Below are positions 1 through 11,596 of a stretch of 64,000 nt of DNA, piece after piece (the first letter of the stretch is position 1; every line of letters starts with the position of its first letter). Below the pieces are notes generated by a model. It had not been told where the DNA came from and made no database searches. It saw only the letters and a program-made list of their open reading frames with translations. Both the position numbers and the translations under genes were made by a program. Source of the DNA: Myrica gale (lineage: Eukaryota > Streptophyta > Magnoliopsida > Fagales > Myricaceae); NCBI GenBank assembly GCA_963930655.1, contig OZ005619.1:22095752-22159751 (forward strand), in the 5' to 3' direction.

Positions 1-3000
1 CGATGAAGTATCAGCTGGATTCAACACTGCCATAGGCTCACAACTGTTGGCTCCAATTGGTACTCCTGCTCTGAAAGCTGATTCCCAAGCTGATGTGAGA
101 TCTCCGGCAATGAGGTATTAAATCTCTTGTAGAGTATATATATGGCCTCAAGGATATGAATACGGGCAGGGAAATCTGATACTTTGTTTTACAGGACCCT
201 CCAGACAAGCGCCATTCCTGTAGTAACTGGTGGTGGAAAGAGCATTGGACCAGGAGTGATGTTCGAAACCAAAAACAAGGGCCTTGATAAGGTTCAGACA
301 GCATCTTTGGGGTCTTGGGGTAATTCGCAGATTAATCAGCAGGTATGCATGTTTACCATAGTCAAGCTCTTGACATCCGGATTCTACACTGAACGTTGTT
401 AATTTCTGTTTTCAAGTTGATGTACCTTAAAGTTAGGGATTGTTGCGGTCAGTGTTCTCTCTTTGGGGACAGATGTGGAGATCTTGGCTTGAGTCTGTAA
501 TTGTGATCACGCTAGCATACTCTTCTTGTTTCTCTTCTTCATCTTTTGTTTTACCATGTTAAGTTAAAGTTGCCTTCAGACCCGACTGAAATTTATGTGT
601 CCTTATTTTGGCTTAAGTTCTTTTATTAAGAACCTGGGTTGCTAACTTTAGTGAATGTGCTGCACTAGCTTGGATAGTAAAATGGTTTGGGTGGTTGTCA
701 GAATGTGAAGCTGAGCATTTAGCACTATTAGGCAGCCTAGTACAAGGATTTTTTTTTGCGTATAATGTGTGCTGCAAATGAAATGTTAACGTGATCAATA
801 GTCCTGCATGATTGCATCAACTGAGAAGGATATGACTCATGAGTGCTGCATATGTCTGTAATTGATGTCTGGTGGTAAAAAGTTTTTCCTTGAAAATTTG
901 AGACGGACTACTGTGTACTGATGGTGACCATGCATGGAATGTGACTACAGGTGAATTGTGCTGATTTGTTTTTCACTGATTGTACTTGTACGTTTGATCT
1001 GCTCTGTCATAATTTGCTCCTTATATTCGTGGAAAACCTCAAACTGACTTGTCTGACAGGTTATGGCCCTAACACAAACCCAACTTGAGGAGGCTATGAA
1101 GCCTGAACAATTTGATTCTCATGCTTCTGTTGGTGATCATAATAACTCAGTTAGTGAGCCTACCATGCCATCATCATCCATCTTGACAAAGGACAAGTCA
1201 TCGTATTCATCTACTTCGAGCCCAATCAATTCCCTGCTTGCTGGGGAGAAAATCCAATTTGGTAAGCTTGTTCTCTCCTGCAAACTCAAATATCTTCCGG
1301 GATTGCTTTTGTCTCATTTCTGAATAAGGCTTTTTCTCTATTATAATCAGGTGCAGTCACATCTCCAACAGTTCTCCCTCCTAATACCCGTGCAGCTGCT
1401 CTTGGTATTGGCCCTCCAGGTCCGAGCCGGTCTGATGTCCAAATATCCCACAATCTTGCCAGAGCCGAGAATGATTGCTGTCTTTTCTTTGAGAAAGAGA
1501 AACATACCCCTGAATCCTGTATTCACTTGGAGGATTGTGAAGCCGAAGCCGAAGCAGCTGCTTCCGCTGTTGCTGTTGCTGTCATCAGCAATGATGAGAT
1601 TGTTGGGAATCGGCTAGGAAATTCCTCTGTCTCGGTGTCGGATACCAAAAGTTTTGGGACTGATGTTGATGTAATAGCATCAGGTGGTTTCTTCAATCTC
1701 TAATTTTCTTCCCCCACCCCAAAATCCTATTGTTAAACATGCTTGTGACATATGGAAGTATCTTTTAAATCTTTGGCATGTGTAGGTGGTGATCAGCAAT
1801 TAGCGAGTCAATCAAGAGCTGAAGAATCTCTAAGTGTTGCATTTCCTGCTGATCTATCTGTGGAGACCCCACCAATTTCCTTATGGCCGCCCCTACCGAG
1901 TCTGCAGAACTCTTCAAGCCAGATGCCTTCCTGTTTTCCTGGAGGACAACCTTCTCTTTTTCCCTTTTATGAGATGAACCACATGTTGGGGGGGCCAATA
2001 TATGCTTTTGGACCACATGATGAATCTTCACCTGCCACTCAATCACAGCCACAGAAGAGTAGTGCATCGGCTTCAGGGCCACTTGGGACATGGCCACAAT
2101 GCCATTCTGGTTTAGATTCATTCTACGGTCCTCCGGCAGGATTTACTCCCTTCCTCAGTCCACCTGGAGGCATCCCAGGGGTTCAAGGCCCTCCACACAT
2201 GGTTGTGTATAGCCATTTTGCACCGGTTGGGCAATTTGGACAAGCTGGGTTGAGTTTCATGGGTGCCACTTACATACCATCTGGCAAGCAACCTGATTGG
2301 AAGCACAACCCTGCATCCACTGCTTTGAGCGTGGGTGAGGGGGGGAACATGAACAATTTGAATATGGTATCTGCACAGCGCAATCCTTCGAACATACCTG
2401 CTCCAATCCAGCATCTTGCCCCAGGGTCACCTCTCCTGCCAATGCCTTCTCCTTTGGCCATGTTTGATGTATCTCCTTTCCAGGTACAGATTGTGAGGCA
2501 GGCAAAAACCTCCCTCAATTTCTTTTTCCCCTACAATTCTATAAATAGGGGAGAGAGGCAGGACGTTCAGCAGTATAGTTCTTGTAGAGATAAAAGGCGT
2601 ACAAGTCATGCCATCTTGCTAGATTTTGCATATCAATTGTACTTGTGTGACTCTGTTGGTTGCAAGAAGATGAAAAAGTACAACAGAAATTTTTATTTGT
2701 CATATCAGCTGTACACGTAATACTTTTCCAAGAAAGAAAGTGAAAAATAAAACTTAATTTTTTATAGATTCTGTCTAGTTTTATTGGTCACTATTACTTT
2801 TCTTTGTGGCATAACTAACTGTTTGGTGAAAATCATTGTCCCAGTCTTCTCCTGACTTGTCAGTCCAAGCTCCTTGGCAGCATGTTCCTGCTTCACCTCT
2901 TCAATCCATTCCTCTATCAATGCCATTGCGAAAACCGGCAAATGGTGTACATACTTCTCAATTTAGCCATGGGCCTCCTGTTAACCCATCATTGGCTGCT

Positions 3001-3504
3001 AACAGGTTCCCCGACTCTCGGAACCCAACTCCGTCTGACAGCAACCGGAATTTTCCTGTGCCAGCTGATGCAACTGTCACCCAGTTTCCCGATGAATTAG
3101 GGTTGGTAGACCCTTCAAGCTCCACTAGCACTGGGGTTCTGGCACAGGCTGTGGTCCCTAATACCTCATCTGGAAGCACCACTGCAGATGCGTGCAAGAC
3201 TGATATTCAGGCTGGGAGTAGCAGAAACAACAATAGCCATGGCACAAGTGCCGCCTTTATGACACAGTCCTCTCAGCACAAGAGTATGTCTACCCAGCAG
3301 TGCAGTCAGTCTTCAGGTTATAATTATCAAAGAGGAGGTGGGGTTTCTCAGAAGAATAGTTTGGGGGCCGAATGGTCCCATCCCAGAATGGGTTTCCAAG
3401 GAAGGAACCAGTCTTCGGGAGCAGAAAAAAGTTTTGCCCCTTCAAAGATGAAGCAAATTTATGTGGCTAAACAGACTACAGGCGGGACACCGACAGTGTC
3501 GTGA
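1..3504 (+). CDS. C-terminal part of large conserved plant protein, At3g50370-like (5'-partial)
   Basis: This is the 3' part of a multi-exon gene whose start lies left of the window. Exons, all GT-AG and phase-consistent: 1-114, 195-342, 1060-1261, 1351-1683, 1786-2483, 2845-3504, with TGA at 3502-3504. They encode about 717 residues. The protein is low-complexity, rich in Ser, Pro, Gly and Gln, without membrane segments or a catalytic motif. An Ala/Glu-rich stretch lies near 1535-1600, and the end reads K-M-K-Q-I-Y-V-A-K-Q. From memory this matches the plant family of At3g50370, often mislabelled 'GPI-anchored adhesin-like'; I see no GPI signal at this C-terminus. Function unknown. Composition suggests a disordered scaffold or RNA-associated protein, which is inference. 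The At3g50360-like centrin in the same window supports the orthology. The gene assignment is fairly sure; the function is not. Confidence 0.85.
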
Positions 3505-5340
3505 GCAACGTGAAAAGGAGCCACTTGGATTTGAGGAAAAAGACATCAGGTTGAAGCATTTCTTAGAATGAAAATTTTGGTTACTTTTCGCAGGATCTAT
3601 TGTATTGGTAGGGATCAACTTGCGCTGAGATGTGGGTTTTCTTCGACTAGGTTCTATAGATCGCCGTGATGGTTTTCCCAATGAAGGCTGCAGAACTGGT
3701 CAACTGGGTGGTAGATACCTAATTGTTAATCTTCTGTGTTTCAGTTAGGCAAGAAAGGGTTTATTACGACGCTATTTGTTGATACGCTCTGTTATTGTTA
3801 ACTGGTGCCTAATACAGTCAGTCGTGGGCCACCATATATATGTTGGGATTGATTTGTATCAATTTTTTTTTTCTAAATGATCCAGGTGGTATTTTTTGTT
3901 GCTTTTCTTTTCTTTTGTTCGTGTAATAAGCAATAGAACTTCTGACCAATTTTTCCAGAGACTAGACGAAGAGCTATATATTTTTGGTTGGTCCTCGCGT
4001 TTCATTCCGGCATATTTCTCTTGTGGGATGTGGAAGGGAGGAAGAGTGGGTGAATCTTTACATTCCTTGTTTCGATTTGTGGTTCACTTAACATGGCGTT
4101 TGTCATCTTTGTAGTTGGATGGGCTATTAAAAGGCTAGGTCCGATAAATCAGATGAAGTGGATAGGCGGTCGGCACTGAACAAGCTATGGGAAGGGAAAT
4201 ATCGTCATATTTAATCTTATACCACTCCGACCTTCAAATTTTCTTTAATCCATTAATCAAACTATAACAAAGAAGAAAAAGATCATGAACTCCTTAGCGA
4301 TTTTCGTATTTCTACCCAAACAAAAACCAAGTACATGGGACTTTCTCCTTTTGAGGCAAAGATTGCCATTGGAAGTCGATTGGACAAGAAATGGGTGATG
4401 CGAACGCTTTTGAGAAGTTTTGTGGCCGCGGGTGTGCAACTGGGCTGGTATTTCTGTGGATTTTAGAGGATAATTATTATTCCACTTTCATCCGAGAAAA
4501 AGTAGGTACACTGGTACAGGATGGAAAGCATCCCCTTTTGCGAGAACAAAACAACAACAATAAACGCGTTTAGATTTTTCAATGGTACAAGGACTCGGCA
4601 ACAGGAGGCTGTACTGATCCAACAACCCAGTTGTGGATTGCGACCTTGCACTTTAAGAAGGTATAAAAGTACAAAGCCAGTACGTGTTCGATGTACACCT
4701 GTTCCAAGGTCAGCCCCGTCCAACATGTTTATCCACGAAGGTCCGAGGTCTTGCAGAGTTGCAGTCGCAGGAAACATTTGACCCAGACAGATCCTTTTGA
4801 CCCCTATCTCAATCTGAAGGACCCTCTTTGACTATTCTCAAAATTCCCTTATATATATATATATATATATATTTCGATTCTCAAACTCGATTGCAAATAT
4901 AGAATTGATCATCTCCTCTAAGGCAATACAAAATTACAAGTGTCAACCATGTCTGGGCATTGAAGTTGTAATAGGAATCGACAAAGAAAAATATGAAATT
5001 AGCAGGACAAAATGAAGTTGAAGATTCACTGATTTTTATTTTTCTTTCTTTTTCCTGTTCTAAGCTTCAAGATTCGCTACTTCTACAGAAGTTCATAACC
5101 TCTCCCTCTCCCTTTGCTTAATAATGAACGAATTTTCATTTCCTACCTTTTCTAAAACCCGAAAAAGTTAACTCCGAGGGAACCAAAAACACCCTCGTCA
5201 TTTTGACTCCGACGCCCTACATTAATGTTACCATACTTCTAATTCTCCTCGCACGAGAGGGCGCACGATGAATTCATGATGTAGCGTAAGATTCTCCTAG
5301 CGCACCGCAGTACACCGTCATCTTGTCGAGTTCACTATTT
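3505..5340. other. intergenic: 3' UTR of the first gene, then no gene seen
   Basis: The first few hundred bases are probably the 3' UTR of the At3g50370-like gene. The remainder holds only short ORFs without recognisable features and an AT microsatellite near 4850. It ends at the 3' side of the minus-strand ERF gene. Confidence 0.6.
4850..4872. repeat. TA dinucleotide microsatellite
   Basis: About eleven uninterrupted TA units, a simple sequence repeat in the intergenic space between the first gene and the ERF gene. Confidence 0.95.
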
Positions 5341-6075
5341 TCATAGCAAATCCATCATCATTCCTCTGAGGTCGTCTTCCGTGAACATATCCCATACCTC
5401 CTTCTCTTCCTTGCGGCTCTCTCCCACCTCAGCAACACTCTTGGTCTCGCTCTTCGTGTTGGTGCCTGTCGACTCGGCCACTACATTGGGCTTAGCCTCG
5501 TGACCTTCTTCATGCTCTGCGGTTTGCTCTGTTTCCGAATAGTCTGACAATGGGAAGTTGACTTTGGCTCTGGCTCCCCGGAACTCGATGGAGGCCTTAT
5601 CGTAAGCCCTCGCAGCCTCCTCCGCCGTTGCGAATGTGCCGAGCCACACCCGCACTGCCCGCCTCGGGTCCCGAATCTCCGCCGCCCATTTCCCCCACGG
5701 CCTCTGCCTCACTCCCCTATAGTTCTTCCTCTCCTTCTTCGTCGTCTTCTTCTTGTTCTTCCTCGTCGTCCTCTCGCTCTCGTTGTTCTCTTTGATCTCC
5801 CTGGCGGGCAAGAAGAAATTGCAGCCCCGACAGCCGTTGGTGTTGCAAACTGCGCACGTGCCATCATCGAAAAGTGGCAACATTTGGTCCGCACAGTTGG
5901 TCCCGCTGGTTGAATGGAATGATGATGACGTGGCACTCTGTGCCGCTGCTAGTAGTGGGAACTGTAACTCTTGGGTAAGGCCATTAATGCCGTCGCTGAG
6001 CACTTGCTTGAGAGCTGACACCATGATTTCGTGCTCCTCTTCCTGCGATATTCTACGTTTGGTAGGACAGTGCAT
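5341..6075 (-). CDS. AP2/ERF transcription factor, group X (ERF109/RRTF1-like)
   Basis: Intronless gene of 244 residues. The single AP2/ERF domain lies at about residues 119-175, beginning [18 protein letters not shown]. Ala and Asp occupy the two positions that distinguish ERF from DREB proteins, so GCC-box binding is expected. N-terminal to it, Cys74, Cys77, Cys82 and Cys85 form C-x2-C-x4-C-x2-C, the CMX-1 motif of ERF group X, next to a [12 protein letters not shown] segment. A Lys/Arg-rich run at 104-117 can serve as nuclear signal. The C-terminus is acidic and ends in Met/Leu, possibly an activation segment. The N-terminus (MHCPTKRR, then an [18 protein letters not shown] helix) resembles Arabidopsis ERF109/RRTF1, a redox- and jasmonate-responsive regulator. 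Subgroup is likely but paralogy is not settled. The start is the first ATG, about 135 bp below a TATA box. Confidence 0.93.
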   Translation of the reverse strand: MHCPTKRRISQEEEHEIMVSALKQVLSDGINGLTQELQFPLLAAAQSATSSSFHSTSGTNCADQMLPLFDDGTCAVCNTNGCRGCNFFLPAREIKENNESERTTRKNKKKTTKKERKNYRGVRQRPWGKWAAEIRDPRRAVRVWLGTFATAEEAARAYDKASIEFRGARAKVNFPLSDYSETEQTAEHEEGHEAKPNVVAESTGTNTKSETKSVAEVGESRKEEKEVWDMFTEDDLRGMMMDLL

Positions 6076-6208
6076 ATTCGTATGAATTCGATCCAGCGTG
6101 GGGTTCTATGAGAATTACTATAAGCTCGTTGACAAAAGCAAAGCTCGCACTGGAACCGTAATCCTTCTGTTTTCAAAGGCCAGGAACGCGGACGACGCGG
6201 GGGAGAAA

Positions 6209-6214
6209 TTTATA
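6209..6214 (-). promoter_or_regulatory. TATA box of the ERF gene
   Basis: TATAAA on the minus strand about 134 bp above the ERF start codon, in an otherwise GC-richer stretch. The distance suits a leader of about 100 nt. Inferred from position and sequence only. Confidence 0.5.
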
Positions 6215-7442
6215 CGAGGAAGGCGCGGGGGGCTGGGTGTCCACGTGGTCGCCAGCTGGTACGCCTTTCATACACGGTTTTGTGGGCTGATGTTCTAGAC
6301 GTTTCCTTTCTGGCAACGCTTTGAGAGTAGGGTTCGAATGCTGACCGGCCGGAGTTTACTGCTACGTGGCATGCTGGAGAGTAAGACTTATGTCTGAAGG
6401 GGACAGGCGGCATCCATCAGGTCCTTGTTTTCCTTGGTGTCGTGGCAATCCATGTGCTTTCCAGCGCAACTTCCCCCAACTGTCTGAACAGGTCAAATAC
6501 CATACAGAATACAGATGACGATATCCGGGTGAGTGGTGACATTAAAAATGACAGATTTTGGAACATTCTGTGACACGATTATTTATTTAAATACGTATAC
6601 ACTTACGTGTAATGTGCGGAGCAGCTAAGCCAAAAGCTTATGTTTTTATAATTTACAACAACCAATTTACCCACGTAAATGTTCTAAACGATTTCCCTCG
6701 TTCTCAAATAATTGGGTACAATTCCGTTTGCAAAAACAAACATATGAAATCGCTGCATCTCAAACCCCTCATAAGAAATGCTACCGCGAGCAGATGAGAT
6801 GACTGGGAAATTTTGTCAAGTCTCCGACGTGGGCCAGTAACTGGAACAAAAGTGTCCACCGTGGGGCTGCCTACTTTTTACAATAGAATGTTCCCTAACT
6901 TTTGGAACAATGACGCAGCTGGTGAGCTACTTGAAAGTCCAACATATCAAATTGGTAAAAACTACGCGTTAGGTAGCTGGTTTTGGTAATGTCAACGATC
7001 TCTAGTGCCGATTAGCCAGACTCGTATTGCCAACATGTTTGACTTAAGAGCCTCCATTTCCCTGATATTGAGTTATTGACCTCTTCTTGGCGGTCAAAAA
7101 CTCTTCTAGAGAGCCTCCGCACGGACCGCACCACATCTCTGATACACGTGCTTTTTTATATGATAGAAGAGAATATGTACGTCCACAGAGGCAAAGTTGA
7201 ATCCGATTCCTTAAAACCCTCTCTGATCCCAGATAGCGACCTTCGTTGGCGTAGGAGACCCAAGTTCCTAGAACAGAAGCAAATTAAGGATAGGGCAACT
7301 CGATTTGAACTGGACCTGTTTCCAGTAGCGTTAGGCCGCTGTGAGCCACAATACATCAGGGTGAATAGGTGAACCTTTTGAAAATGCTCGATATCACTCG
7401 GTGTTGCTGTGCTGGAAGCATTATAAGCTGAGCGACCCTCAA
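6215..7442. other. intergenic: ERF upstream region and PPR downstream region
   Basis: No convincing ORF, RNA gene or bounded repeat. The 6215-6500 part is presumably ERF promoter. The right part includes the 3' UTR of the PPR gene, which is read leftwards. Confidence 0.5.
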
Positions 7443-10400
7443 TTATTCAAGACCATGCTCATCTTGAAGTTCATTTCCCACTAGAAGACTAAACCCGGGT
7501 GTTTTTCTCAACCGTCTTTGTTCCATATCAGACCTCAGTTTGTTGGCATCTGTCCACCTTCCCGCTGCCGCATATATGTTGTAAAGCATCACATATGTTC
7601 TGGGGTTTTGGGGGTCCATTTCAAAGAGCATCCCACTAATTTTCTCTCCAAGTTCAACATTGCCATGGAACCTGCAAGCTCCCAACAAAGACTCGAGCAG
7701 ACTTACAGAAGGTTCACAGGGCAGTCCCTTAACAACGTCATAAGCCTCGTTCAATTGACCTATCCTCCCAAGCATGCCGACCATGCAAGCATGGTGCTCT
7801 ATCTTTGGTGATTTTCCGTGTTCCACCATAGAGTTGAATACCATGCGGCCTTGCTCAACTAAGCCAGAATGGCTGCAAGCTGATAAAATATTCAAATAAA
7901 TAACATCATCCGGTATCATCCCTGAAAGTTCCATCTGGGAAAAAAGGTCCAGGGCAGCTTCACCATACCCATGCAACCCGTACCCGTTTATCATCACACT
8001 CCAAGATACTGCATCCTTTTCAATCAATCCATCAAACAGTTCCTTAGCTTTCGAAATGTATCCACTCCTCGCATACAAATCTATCAGCGCATTGCAAATA
8101 TCAGTGTATTTGTCAAAGCCCATGCGTATCAGGTAAGCCAGCACAGAATGGCTGAGATTTATGCTATTTAATTGAACACAAGCTGAAATTAAACTCACTA
8201 CTGTTATTTCGTCGGGTCGCAGTCCCAGCTGAAGTAACTCCCAGAAAGTCGCAACTGCTTTGTTGGCATTGGTTTGGACGTGCACGCACATAATAGCATT
8301 CCACAACGAAATATCATCCCTTTCCCTCATTAGAAACAACAACTGACAGAGACTTACATTTTCAAATCTGGCATACATGAACACAAGAGATGAAACGAGA
8401 GGAGTTTCTCTTATAACTCCTGTTCTCACAGCAAAAGCATGTATGGACTTACCCTGTAACTGGGTGGAGCATAAAGGCAATAAATTCAGCAAGGTTACAT
8501 GATTTGGCCTCTGATCCTCTTTTATCATTTGACCACACAAAACCAAAACATCTTTCTGTAAGTTGTTGTATCGGAAGCCAGTCATCAGAGCATTCCAAGA
8601 CACAATACTTCTTTGAGGCATTACTTCAAAAAGTGACCTCCCAGCTTCAAGATCTCCACAGTAACAATACATGCTAATAAGTGCATTGACTAGTGAAACA
8701 TCGGATACAAACCCACTTTTGATACCAAAACCATGGATAGCCATTCCTTGAACTAAATTTTTGCTCTTGCTGAAAACAGGAAGAATACTTATTAGGGTAA
8801 CCAAATCCAACTCCATACACTCTTTCTGCATCTGGTAAAAAAGGGCAGCTGCCTTTTCCCAATCACCACCATTTACACACCCAGATATCAAGGTATTCCA
8901 TGATACCACATTTCTTATGGGCATTTTATTAAATAACTGAAAAGAGGACGACAGCTGATGACAATCAGAGTAAAAAGCCAAGAGTGCATTTGTCATGTTA
9001 AGGTTTAAGTCTATACCCTTTCTAATGCTAACTGCATGAGCAGACTTGCCCACTAAAACGGCCTCTAGCTTGGAGCAGGCAGAAAGAATATTAACAATCG
9101 AGACTGCATCTGGATTGCATCCTGTAAACAGCATTTCTTGAAATGTGGCCAAACTAGCATCCCATAGCCCATTATGCACATAACAAGAAACCATTGAATT
9201 CCATGACAGAAGGTTTCTACTGGGCATCTGATCAAAAAGAAAGATCGCTGACAAGACATCTCCTATCTTGGAATACATTGATACAAGGGCTGTTAGCACA
9301 GAAAGCTGATACACGGAACCATGCTTTATAGCACATGCATGAAGGGATTCACCAAGCCTAGGGCTGCTACAGTGCTCACATGATGGAATAATTGATACAA
9401 AAGTGACCAAATTAGGCTGCAAGCCAGCACGGATCATTTGCTGGAACATCTCCAAGGCTTCAACGGTGTTTTGGTTCTGCATATATGCAGAGATCATAGC
9501 ATTCCACATTGTGACATTCTTTTCCATTATTGAATCGAAAATACTCCTCGCAGTACATAAATCCGCATCACCAGCATACATTGAAACTAAAGCAGGCACC
9601 AAAAAAACATTAGAGAAATATCCAGACTTGACGGTGAAGCCATGAAGACATTTACCAGTACGCAAACATCCCAAACGAGCACAGGCAGGAATTATGCTGG
9701 CAAAAGTGCTCATGTTGGGCTTCAGACCCTTTTCAAAAATCTGCCTGAAAACCTCGAAGGCTTCCTGATCGAGCCCATTCGAAGAATAACCGGCGATCAA
9801 CGCATTCCAACAAACCAAGTCTGGTTGCGGAATTCTTTCGATTAGGGCGCACGCAGTCCGTATACAACCAGTCTTCGCATAGAAATCCATCAAAACGGTC
9901 TGTATGACTAAATTTTTCTCGCACCCAGTTTTCAACACAAGACAATGAACCTCCTCTCCAGTCCGCACTGTATCCATAGCCGAACAAGCCTTGATCACAA
10001 ACGGAAACGTGAAATCATCAGAAGGGCAACCTGAAGCCCGACAACTCAAATAGAGCAATAAGACATCTTCGTATAAGCCATAATTGCAAAGTCCCCTGAC
10101 CATCAAATTCTGCAACACCAAGCTCCGCTTTCTGATTCGTCGGAACATACAGAGAGCTATATCTGGAGCACCCAGATGAAAACAAGACCAAAAGAATTCT
10201 CGTACGGAAATCTGCTCCTCAATGAGATTCTGCACGATTAAAAGTGACATCAGAGGCTTCAAGTATTCGATGCTTCGGCAACTCCTTGCTAGACGAAGAA
10301 ATTCAGTTCCTCTGGGATTGCTTGAACTACGTAACGGAGGGTTGTTGAATGATTGTCTAACTCCTAGACCAGATAGTTTTGAGGGAGATGGAAGAGTAGC

Positions 10401-10538
10401 GAAGAATCTGAAAGAGGGAGGCATTAGAAATAGTCTTGGAAGAGAAAGAACACAAAGAAAACACCTCGGAAGACAAAAAACCATGTTGAACCTTGGTGGA
10501 ATGTGTGCTCTTCTGGGTTCCCGCCATTTACATTCCAT
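7443..10538 (-). CDS. PLS-class pentatricopeptide repeat protein with E motifs, organelle-targeted
   Basis: A single uninterrupted ORF of 1031 residues, intronless as is usual for this family. From about residue 95 onward it consists of roughly twenty degenerate 31-36-residue repeats of P, L and S type; recurring signatures are VSWNALI-, LVSMY- and D-L-F-x-Q-M-like segments. The end carries E-type motifs (L-L-G-A-C-R-F-H-G-N-V-E-L-G-E, then Y-V-M-L-Y-N-I-Y-A-A-A-G-R-W). There is no C-terminal DYW deaminase domain. Such proteins bind organellar RNA, mostly for C-to-U editing site recognition. A second Met at residue 19 (start 10484) opens an Arg/Leu/Phe-rich, acid-free segment that looks like a mitochondrial or plastid presequence, so the true start may be 10484. 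The target RNA cannot be read from sequence alone. Confidence 0.93.
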   Translation of the reverse strand: MECKWREPRRAHIPPRFNMVFCLPRCFLCVLSLPRLFLMPPSFRFFATLPSPSKLSGLGVRQSFNNPPLRSSSNPRGTEFLRLARSCRSIEYLKPLMSLLIVQNLIEEQISVREFFWSCFHLGAPDIALCMFRRIRKRSLVLQNLMVRGLCNYGLYEDVLLLYLSCRASGCPSDDFTFPFVIKACSAMDTVRTGEEVHCLVLKTGCEKNLVIQTVLMDFYAKTGCIRTACALIERIPQPDLVCWNALIAGYSSNGLDQEAFEVFRQIFEKGLKPNMSTFASIIPACARLGCLRTGKCLHGFTVKSGYFSNVFLVPALVSMYAGDADLCTARSIFDSIMEKNVTMWNAMISAYMQNQNTVEALEMFQQMIRAGLQPNLVTFVSIIPSCEHCSSPRLGESLHACAIKHGSVYQLSVLTALVSMYSKIGDVLSAIFLFDQMPSRNLLSWNSMVSCYVHNGLWDASLATFQEMLFTGCNPDAVSIVNILSACSKLEAVLVGKSAHAVSIRKGIDLNLNMTNALLAFYSDCHQLSSSFQLFNKMPIRNVVSWNTLISGCVNGGDWEKAAALFYQMQKECMELDLVTLISILPVFSKSKNLVQGMAIHGFGIKSGFVSDVSLVNALISMYCYCGDLEAGRSLFEVMPQRSIVSWNALMTGFRYNNLQKDVLVLCGQMIKEDQRPNHVTLLNLLPLCSTQLQGKSIHAFAVRTGVIRETPLVSSLVFMYARFENVSLCQLLFLMRERDDISLWNAIMCVHVQTNANKAVATFWELLQLGLRPDEITVVSLISACVQLNSINLSHSVLAYLIRMGFDKYTDICNALIDLYARSGYISKAKELFDGLIEKDAVSWSVMINGYGLHGYGEAALDLFSQMELSGMIPDDVIYLNILSACSHSGLVEQGRMVFNSMVEHGKSPKIEHHACMVGMLGRIGQLNEAYDVVKGLPCEPSVSLLESLLGACRFHGNVELGEKISGMLFEMDPQNPRTYVMLYNIYAAAGRWTDANKLRSDMEQRRLRKTPGFSLLVGNELQDEHGLE

Positions 10539-11596
10539 ACTAACTGAAACCTACGCATCCGCCCGTTGCACTAATGTGGGAGTGGTGGGGATGGCGGAAG
10601 GATGGATGCGGGGCGGCTGTGAATTTAATCCTCGGACCTCACTGAAGAATTTGTAAAACGGAAAAAGATGGATGCTTTCTTTTGTAATTAAACGATTTAA
10701 TAAAATCCTTACGGTTTTCTTTTGTAACCAAAGGATTTCAATGTTCTCAGCACAGTATATAAGGAAAAAAAAACAGCACAATATATTTTTTGTGATGGTA
10801 ATATTTAAACTGCCTTAGTTGATTAAAAAACGAAAGGTTTGAAATATTTGCTTATGAAATTCCTGTTAACTCACGATAGCAGAGATTTCATGGTTAGATA
10901 AGAGAAGTATTAGTGGTATGTTTATACTTTATGGAACAATTTTTTCCTAGTGAATTAAATTTCTTGTGACAAAAAAGAATTTACACTCCATTAGATCTGA
11001 GTTCATATGGGTTGAAAAGGTCGTTGCATCACATGGTATAATTCAGTTTACTTGGCTCTTAATTCATCACACTCCCATCTGAGTGATGTTACGATCCAAT
11101 CGATAGGGGAGAGGATTGGGACCATCGTGCGAATTTTCTACTTCTGCTTTCTTGCCAGATTAAAGCAGCACAGGCTAGCCTCTCAGCTGTCGCATCAGTG
11201 ATGATGGAAGGGTAGATTTGCATCAGGTAAGTGAAGATTGAGGTCACTTAATCTGCTACTCTAGTGTAATAGATCCAATTCTCTATTCTCTAGTGTATAG
11301 AATAAATCTTAGTCCCTATGGCTCCATGAAGTTTCTGTAATATTAAAGCATCATCATTGACATGCACGGGTAGCACATTCATCACCATATCCTGTCTTGG
11401 ATTCAATAGATCATTCATTACGCAAAACACTTAAAATAAAAAATACAGCTTGAACTACCTCCATATAGACAGTATATGCTACATAATTTGTTGCAAATGT
11501 ACAAAGTCGGGAAATAAGCACAATGTCCAAGCATAGTCCAGCAATAACCCTTCTGCATAGGATCAAACTCTCGAGAAACTTGATGCCTCCTAGCAT
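10539..11596. other. intergenic between PPR and centrin genes
   Basis: AT-rich DNA with PPR promoter sequence on the left and the centrin 3' UTR on the right. No gene, RNA or bounded repeat recognised. Confidence 0.5.

Noticed and set aside
4391..4781. Two plus-strand ORFs in the interval before the ERF gene
   Set aside because: Short, overlapping opposite-strand ORFs, with no recognisable protein features.
7443..7600. DYW deaminase domain at the end of the PPR protein
   Set aside because: The protein ends soon after the E motifs without the HxE and CxxC zinc sites.
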